Source: a virus
Direction: 5' to 3' (one strand)
Length of the DNA stretch: 24,285 nt
IMG/VR virus record: IMGVR_UViG_3300031884_000136
Coordinates: 1 to 24,285 of that record
Shown one piece after another: positions 21,413-24,285 of this stretch. Every line of letters starts with the position of its first letter. Within the stretch, counting starts at the first letter, position 1. The notes below the pieces were generated by a model, which worked only from the letters and a program-made list of their open reading frames with translations, ran no database searches and was not told the origin of the DNA. The position numbers were made by a program, and so were the translations under genes.

Positions 21413-21667
21413 ATGAAATGCACTAGAAAATATTGTTCTAACAACACAGAACACAGAAGTAAGCTTTGCAAAGATCACAGAAAAGAATGGAGCAAAGGAT
21501 ATATACAAGCCATGAAAGACACACAATGTATAGAGACTCAGATTTACTCAAGCTTGCTCAAGGACAACCTTGTGTCCTCCAAGCAATTGATAACTGCCTT
21601 GGAGAAAGTGATACTACCGTTAGTGCCCACTCTAACCAACTTGTTCACGGAAAAGGACGGGGGTTAA
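21413..21667 (+). CDS. Small Cys/His protein overlapping the YbcO-like gene
   Basis: 84 aa. The N-terminus M-K-C-T-R-K-Y-C, then LCKDHRKEWSKGYIQAMKD, offers Cys and His spacing suited to a zinc finger and looks like a real short phage protein. After about residue 38 the same DNA is used by the nuclease gene in another frame. No ribosome site is seen upstream. Confidence 0.42.
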   Translation: MKCTRKYCSNNTEHRSKLCKDHRKEWSKGYIQAMKDTQCIETQIYSSLLKDNLVSSKQLITALEKVILPLVPTLTNLFTEKDGG

Positions 21668-21885
21668 AAGCTGAAGACTGCTATACGATTTGGAGTTGTA
21701 GTAGATGTCACAGTTGGCTCGATCAAGGAAATGCCTCAAAAGAAGAAAAGAATGCTCATTTTGATGAAAGATTTCCTTACCAGGTATGGGAATGGAAAAA
21801 AATATATCAGGACCCCCTTGCTAAAGAATGGAAAAGAGATACTTGTATGAGAGTCCTGGAATACTTGGAAGTGATAAACATTTAA
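21526..21885 (+). CDS. YbcO/DUF1364-type nuclease-like protein
   Basis: 119 aa from ATG 21526 (MYRDSDLLKLAQGQPC). The family pattern is clear: L-L-K-L-A-Q-G-Q-P-C-V-L-Q, T-T-V-S-A-H-S-N-Q, GKGRGLKAEDCYTIWSCSRC, and HSWLDQG. These Cys and His residues form the metal-finger core of YbcO-like, HNH-related nucleases carried by lambdoid prophages. It probably cuts branched or structured DNA, complementing RusA. An in-frame ATG at 21466 would add 20 residues not typical of the family. It is the last rightward gene of the early block. Confidence 0.75.
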   Translation: MYRDSDLLKLAQGQPCVLQAIDNCLGESDTTVSAHSNQLVHGKGRGLKAEDCYTIWSCSRCHSWLDQGNASKEEKNAHFDERFPYQVWEWKKIYQDPLAKEWKRDTCMRVLEYLEVINI

Positions 21886-21918
21886 ACGGGGGGTGTTTTG
21901 GACGGGGGGGTGTTTTTG
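21886..21918. repeat. Tandem G-rich repeat
   Basis: ACGGGGGGTGTTTTGG (21886-21901) is followed at once by ACGGGGGGGTGTTTTTG (21902-21918), two near-identical copies directly after the last rightward stop. Both contain long G runs on the + strand. Confidence 0.7.
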
Positions 21919-22211
21919 TCAAAAAAGCTCAAAATTTCCATTTTTTTCAGATTTTTAGTGTTTTTTTGGTCAATCGAACAGCAAAATCATGCCGATTAAA
22001 CGCCACACAATGCGATTGTGGCTTGAATTCAGTTAAGCATATGCCAAGATATACCTCAAGCAAAAAAACGGCTTAAAACGGGTTTAAATCGGTCAAAATC
22101 AAAGCATAGGCAAGGGCCTTTTAGAGATAACAGAAAACCACAGCGTAAAACCCAAAAGGTAACGCATAGGATAAGGTAAACCTAGTGCATTTAAGCATAG
22201 GCGCAACAAAG
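21919..22211. other. Non-coding, repeat-bearing region, possible origin or control region
   Basis: About 290 bases with no credible gene. T tracts follow the G-rich repeat. AAAACGG, AAAACGG and AAATCGG occur at 22065, 22075 and 22086, nearly one helical turn apart, and then AAAATC. GCATAGG occurs at 22104, 22164 and 22195. Such iterated short motifs plus A/T tracts are typical of origins and protein-binding regions, but no initiator has been linked. Confidence 0.4.
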
Positions 22212-22260
22212 TAACCCCAATGAAGGGTTATAAACAAAAAAACCCCAATGAAGGGGTTTT
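22212..22260. terminator. Two tandem hairpin terminators, bidirectional
   Basis: TAACCC/GGGTTA (22212-22230) and AAAACCCC/GGGGTTTT (22239-22260) stand in tandem. Both enclose a loop reading AATGAA. The second has an A run on one side and a T run on the other, so it can terminate both the rightward early operon and the leftward right-end operon that converge here. Confidence 0.75.
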
Positions 22261-22277
22261 AATTAATTAGGGTTTTT

Positions 22278-22442
22278 CTATTCAATAGTTTCCCCTAATA
22301 TATGCATATCAATTGCAATAGCCCACAATTGGGACTCTTTTAAATTCTCTAAATCATTAATTGAAGGGCCTTCTCCTAAAACGCTTTCTAAATCATTGTT
22401 GAAATAATTAAAAATAAGATTAATTAATTCTCTTTTATGCAT
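22278..22442 (-). CDS. 54-aa protein, last gene of right-end leftward operon
   Basis: 54 codons from ATG 22442 with AAAAGGGG about seven bases upstream. The product is acidic and helical (MHKRELINLIFNYFNND, then LENLKESQLWAIAIDM). The start follows the GP88-like gene by 28 bases, and the stop lies 17 bases from the terminator. No family recognised. Confidence 0.65.
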   Translation of the reverse strand: MHKRELINLIFNYFNNDLESVLGEGPSINDLENLKESQLWAIAIDMHILGETIE

Positions 22443-22470
22443 AGTAAACCCCTTTTACTTGATAATTCAT

Positions 22471-23118
22471 TTAAGCCACCTTTAAGATGTTAATAACCTT
22501 TTGCATTTTTTTTCCATGTGCTGGATATGCAATAACCTTTATCTTCTTGTCATAGCACGCACGGCAGCCGTCACATGTTCCTAGTGATTGATATGCTTTG
22601 CACAATGTCATATCTTTTTTAACGTCATCTGGCGTAGAAATAATAACGGAACCATGTAAACCTTTTACATATTCGCCGTTGACGGAATCACTAGAAAAAC
22701 GAACAGAAACATTTTTTAAACTTTGCATTTCTTGAAGTACAAGAGCAAATTTAGGGAATTTATGCATTCTGGTGGGCAACCAATGCTTCACCCAAGGTGT
22801 GCGTTTCATTATTTCTAGCATTTTCTCGGCTAATCCTAAGGAATACATATCTCCAGAATCAAACCATCTAAAATAACGATCATTTTCTAATGCTTGGACC
22901 ATGTCATCGACCCAATTAACCCTTTGCCAGTCTAATTTATTGTGATTTCTAGGGGCTTTGACATTTGGAAAACGATAATTTCCCGTAGTGGCATAGCATC
23001 CTTTGCATGCATCAACTAACACGCCAGGGCTTTCTAGTGAGCCAGGACATGTATCCAATGCATTAAGGGACCATGAGCGAATCCCGTCAAGCTTTGAAGT
23101 AACAGATAATTTAACCAT
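22471..23118 (-). CDS. GP88-like phage protein with Cys clusters
   Basis: 215 aa. It matches the pattern of the phage GP88 family: KLDGIRSWSLNALDTCPGS, DACKGCYATTGNYRFP, N-K-L-D-W-x-R-V-N-W-V, YFRWFDSGDMYSLGLAEKML, WLPTRMHK and VSVRFSSDS. Cys24, Cys38 and Cys41 form one group, and C-x8-C-x2-C-x2-C near the C-terminus forms another. The layout (Cys set, CYA, then R-W-F-D-S-G-D and W-L-P-T-R strands) recalls the Gp37/Gp68 radical-SAM-like phage proteins, so an iron-sulfur cluster is possible. The reaction is unknown. AGGGG upstream of ATG gives a good ribosome site. Confidence 0.72.
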   Translation of the reverse strand: MVKLSVTSKLDGIRSWSLNALDTCPGSLESPGVLVDACKGCYATTGNYRFPNVKAPRNHNKLDWQRVNWVDDMVQALENDRYFRWFDSGDMYSLGLAEKMLEIMKRTPWVKHWLPTRMHKFPKFALVLQEMQSLKNVSVRFSSDSVNGEYVKGLHGSVIISTPDDVKKDMTLCKAYQSLGTCDGCRACYDKKIKVIAYPAHGKKMQKVINILKVA

Positions 23119-23129
23119 TTTTAAACCCC

Positions 23130-23330
23130 TTAATTCAATACTTTAATGCAAACAGAAATATAAATTTCTTTACCATTTTCTGTTAATGTTTCACTGCTTA
23201 AGCCGTGTCTTGGCTTAAAGTAACTCATAATTTTGCACAATCTGGCGTATTCTTTGGACCATTGTCCAGAGTGACATTCAGAAAAAGCCAAATAATAAGC
23301 TTCGACAATATCAAATCGATCAAAATACAT
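23130..23330 (-). CDS. Small MYFDRFDIVEAYY-type phage protein
   Basis: 66 aa with AAGGGG seven bases before ATG. The sequence MYFDRFDIVEAYYLAFSECH, G-Q-W-S-x-E-Y-A-R-L, and YFKPRHGLSSETLTENGKEI is a familiar short phage protein type of unknown function, common in phages of Gram-negative hosts. It ends in a basic/hydrophobic strand. It is part of the leftward right-end operon. Confidence 0.7.
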   Translation of the reverse strand: MYFDRFDIVEAYYLAFSECHSGQWSKEYARLCKIMSYFKPRHGLSSETLTENGKEIYISVCIKVLN

Positions 23331-23341
23331 AATTTAACCCC

Positions 23342-23425
23342 TTAATAAATGCAATAAGACAAGAGAAAAGCAAGCCATGAAATTAAAGCAATAGAAAGCA
23401 AACCTTTGAGTAATAAGCTAATCAT
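23342..23425 (-). CDS. 27-aa membrane peptide
   Basis: ATG 23425 overlaps the upstream stop (ATGA), with AGAGGT about six bases before it. The product is hydrophobic (MISLLLKGLLSIALISWLAF, then LLSYCIY). It fits exactly between two genes. Function unknown. Confidence 0.55.
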   Translation of the reverse strand: MISLLLKGLLSIALISWLAFLLSYCIY

Positions 23426-23607
23426 TGTTTTACCTCTTGATTATCAATAATGTTATCGAATGCAAGCAAAGCCGCCTCAAGTGTTTCATTGTCAGACTCG
23501 TAAGAATCGCTATCTGAATACTTTTCATCTTGTACAAAGTATTCGGATAACTTAAGCGCCCATTCAATATGTTTTAATTGATCTTCAGTTATTAAATAAG
23601 TTTTCAT
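23422..23607 (-). CDS. Acidic small protein, unknown function
   Basis: 61 aa with AAAGGAGTCCACACC before ATG. Acidic and Ser/Asp/Glu-rich (YFVQDEKYSDSDSYESDNET), helical at both ends. Second gene of the leftward right-end operon. No recognised family. Confidence 0.6.
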   Translation of the reverse strand: MKTYLITEDQLKHIEWALKLSEYFVQDEKYSDSDSYESDNETLEAALLAFDNIIDNQEVKQ

Positions 23608-23620
23608 GGTGTGGACTCCT

Positions 23621-23719
23621 TTAAATGTTTTTTGAATCTTTGAGCATTCTCATAATTAAGCAATAGATAGCTATTGGTGTAATTGAATAGAAAGCAATTA
23701 ATGAGAGAAAGTTAATCAT
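23621..23719 (-). CDS. 32-aa membrane peptide, first gene of right-end operon
   Basis: 32 codons from ATG 23719 preceded by AAAGGAGTCCACACT, almost the same ribosome site as the next gene. The N-terminal 22 residues are hydrophobic (MINFLSLIAFYSITPIAIYC) and the end is charged (MRMLKDSKNI). First open frame after the strong leftward promoter. Confidence 0.55.
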   Translation of the reverse strand: MINFLSLIAFYSITPIAIYCLIMRMLKDSKNI

Positions 23720-23760
23720 AGTGTGGACTCCTTTGGTTAATTAAAGAACTATCGTTAAAT

Positions 23761-23799
23761 AGTTAACCTATTATATCGTTACTAGTTAACTTTATTCAA
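23761..23799 (-). promoter_or_regulatory. Strong leftward sigma-70 promoter with AGTTAAC operators
   Basis: On the minus strand TTGAAT (23794-23799) and TATAAT (23770-23775) are separated by 18 bases. A perfect palindrome AGTTAACT (23784-23791) sits in the spacer and AGTTAACC (read on +, 23761-23768) just after the -10. The two GTTAAC cores are 23 bases apart, about two helical turns. This suggests repression of the promoter by a dimeric protein, perhaps the Cro-like one. Confidence 0.7.
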
Positions 23800-24285
23800 T
23801 AGGGAAAAGTTAAATATTTTGCTTGTCAAGCACATATATATTTATCGGAACAGAGAAACCAATAGTAAAAGTTAATTAATATAAACCCAATAGAAACCTC
23901 TTAACTGATAAACATTCACATAGTAAGAGATACAAGAGACAAGAGAACAATCAATCAATTCAGTAAACAATATTATGTTAAGTTATTTTTAAGGTAATAA
24001 ACCCTTTGATTACTTAAATGCTTAACTTATAGGATTCGGAAAGTATAGAAACCCTTAGATTGTATTAGGCAAATATAGAGAGAAACATATAGGGAAAGAG
24101 ACAAGGCTTTCCAGCGCCAGTAAACCTAATTGAGATAAGAGTAATAGCTTGGAGTGATAGGGCCCTTCCCAGTTAACTATTAATGCCCCTGCCCTTAGAA
24201 TGGATTTAGGGCAAGGGGGTAGTACGGTTTGTGGAGGGAAAAGGGGGGGCCCACTCCCCCATTCCCAAAATTTATCCATAAACTT
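23800..24285. other. Non-coding AT-rich region with GC-rich hairpins at the end
   Basis: I see no gene with a convincing start and composition. The first 350 bases are AT-rich with repeated short purine runs. Near the end CCCC-TGCCCT (24186-24195) pairs with AGGGCA-A-GGGG (24208-24218) in a ten-pair stem with one bulge, and GGGGG (24243-24247) can pair with CCCCC (24256-24260). The function is unknown; a control region or packaging-related site is possible. Confidence 0.5.

Noticed and set aside
21828-22076. 82-codon rightward ORF after the YbcO-like gene
   Set aside because: It begins inside the nuclease gene and runs through G-rich and T-rich repeats; the product is biased and has no ribosome site.
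22065-22201. CRISPR array from short repeated motifs
   Set aside because: Repeats are only seven bases and spacing is irregular; no cas genes.
24055-24279. 74-codon leftward ORF near the right edge
   Set aside because: No ribosome site, Pro/Leu/Ser composition from GC-rich hairpin DNA, and it runs through strong inverted repeats.

Overview
This window looks like an AT-rich segment of a tailed double-stranded DNA phage genome. It holds structural genes, a complete lysis cassette, a recombination module and a two-directional early control region. No ribosomal, tRNA or bacterial housekeeping gene was seen. A P22 gp10-like DNA-stabilisation/nozzle protein, internal-virion-like proteins and the absence of a tape-measure gene suggest a podovirus-like virion, but this is inferred. 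Spanins and a lipoprotein point to a Gram-negative host. Gene style resembles uncultured freshwater phages of Betaproteobacteria; that is an impression, not a measurement. Both ends of the window cut the genome, and terminase, portal, capsid and polymerase genes are not here.

Layout. (1) 3-11796, rightward: tail-fibre and receptor-binding-type proteins with tail-assembly chaperone-like partners, an HNH endonuclease gene, the gp10-like protein, a tip/fibre protein, a protein with an S74 autocleavage domain and two large probable internal virion proteins. (2) 11799-14795, rightward: lysis cassette with several small membrane proteins, a Cys-rich lipoprotein, an Rz-like i-spanin with a nested Rz1 lipoprotein, a 25-aa membrane peptide and a GH19 endolysin. 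(3) 14857-17093, leftward: SSB-like protein, ERF-family annealing protein, two Cys-motif proteins, a winged-helix protein and small unknowns. (4) 17094-17295: divergent control region with palindromes and a Cro-like gene to its right. (5) 17521-17894: terminator/attenuator followed by a structured non-coding segment. (6) 17895-21885, rightward: P-like replication gene, RusA resolvase, DUF3310 protein, YbcO-like nuclease and many tiny genes. (7) 21886-22277: non-coding, repeat-bearing, ending in tandem hairpin terminators. (8) 22278-23719, leftward: GP88-like Cys-rich protein and small genes, from a strong promoter at 23770-23799. (9) 23800-24285: no credible gene; GC-rich hairpins near the end.

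How it fits together. The Cro-like protein and the GTTAAC-containing sites near two promoters suggest a regulated early switch. The leftward arm would supply ssDNA binding and annealing, and the rightward arm replication and Holliday-junction resolution. The late block builds tail and internal virion parts and then lyses the cell. Genes are packed with ATGA/TAATG overlaps throughout, implying translational coupling. The points most worth a second look are the HNH gene carrying a recoded copy of the next gene's first codons (2869-3433), and the attenuator plus multibranched RNA-like region (17521-17880).
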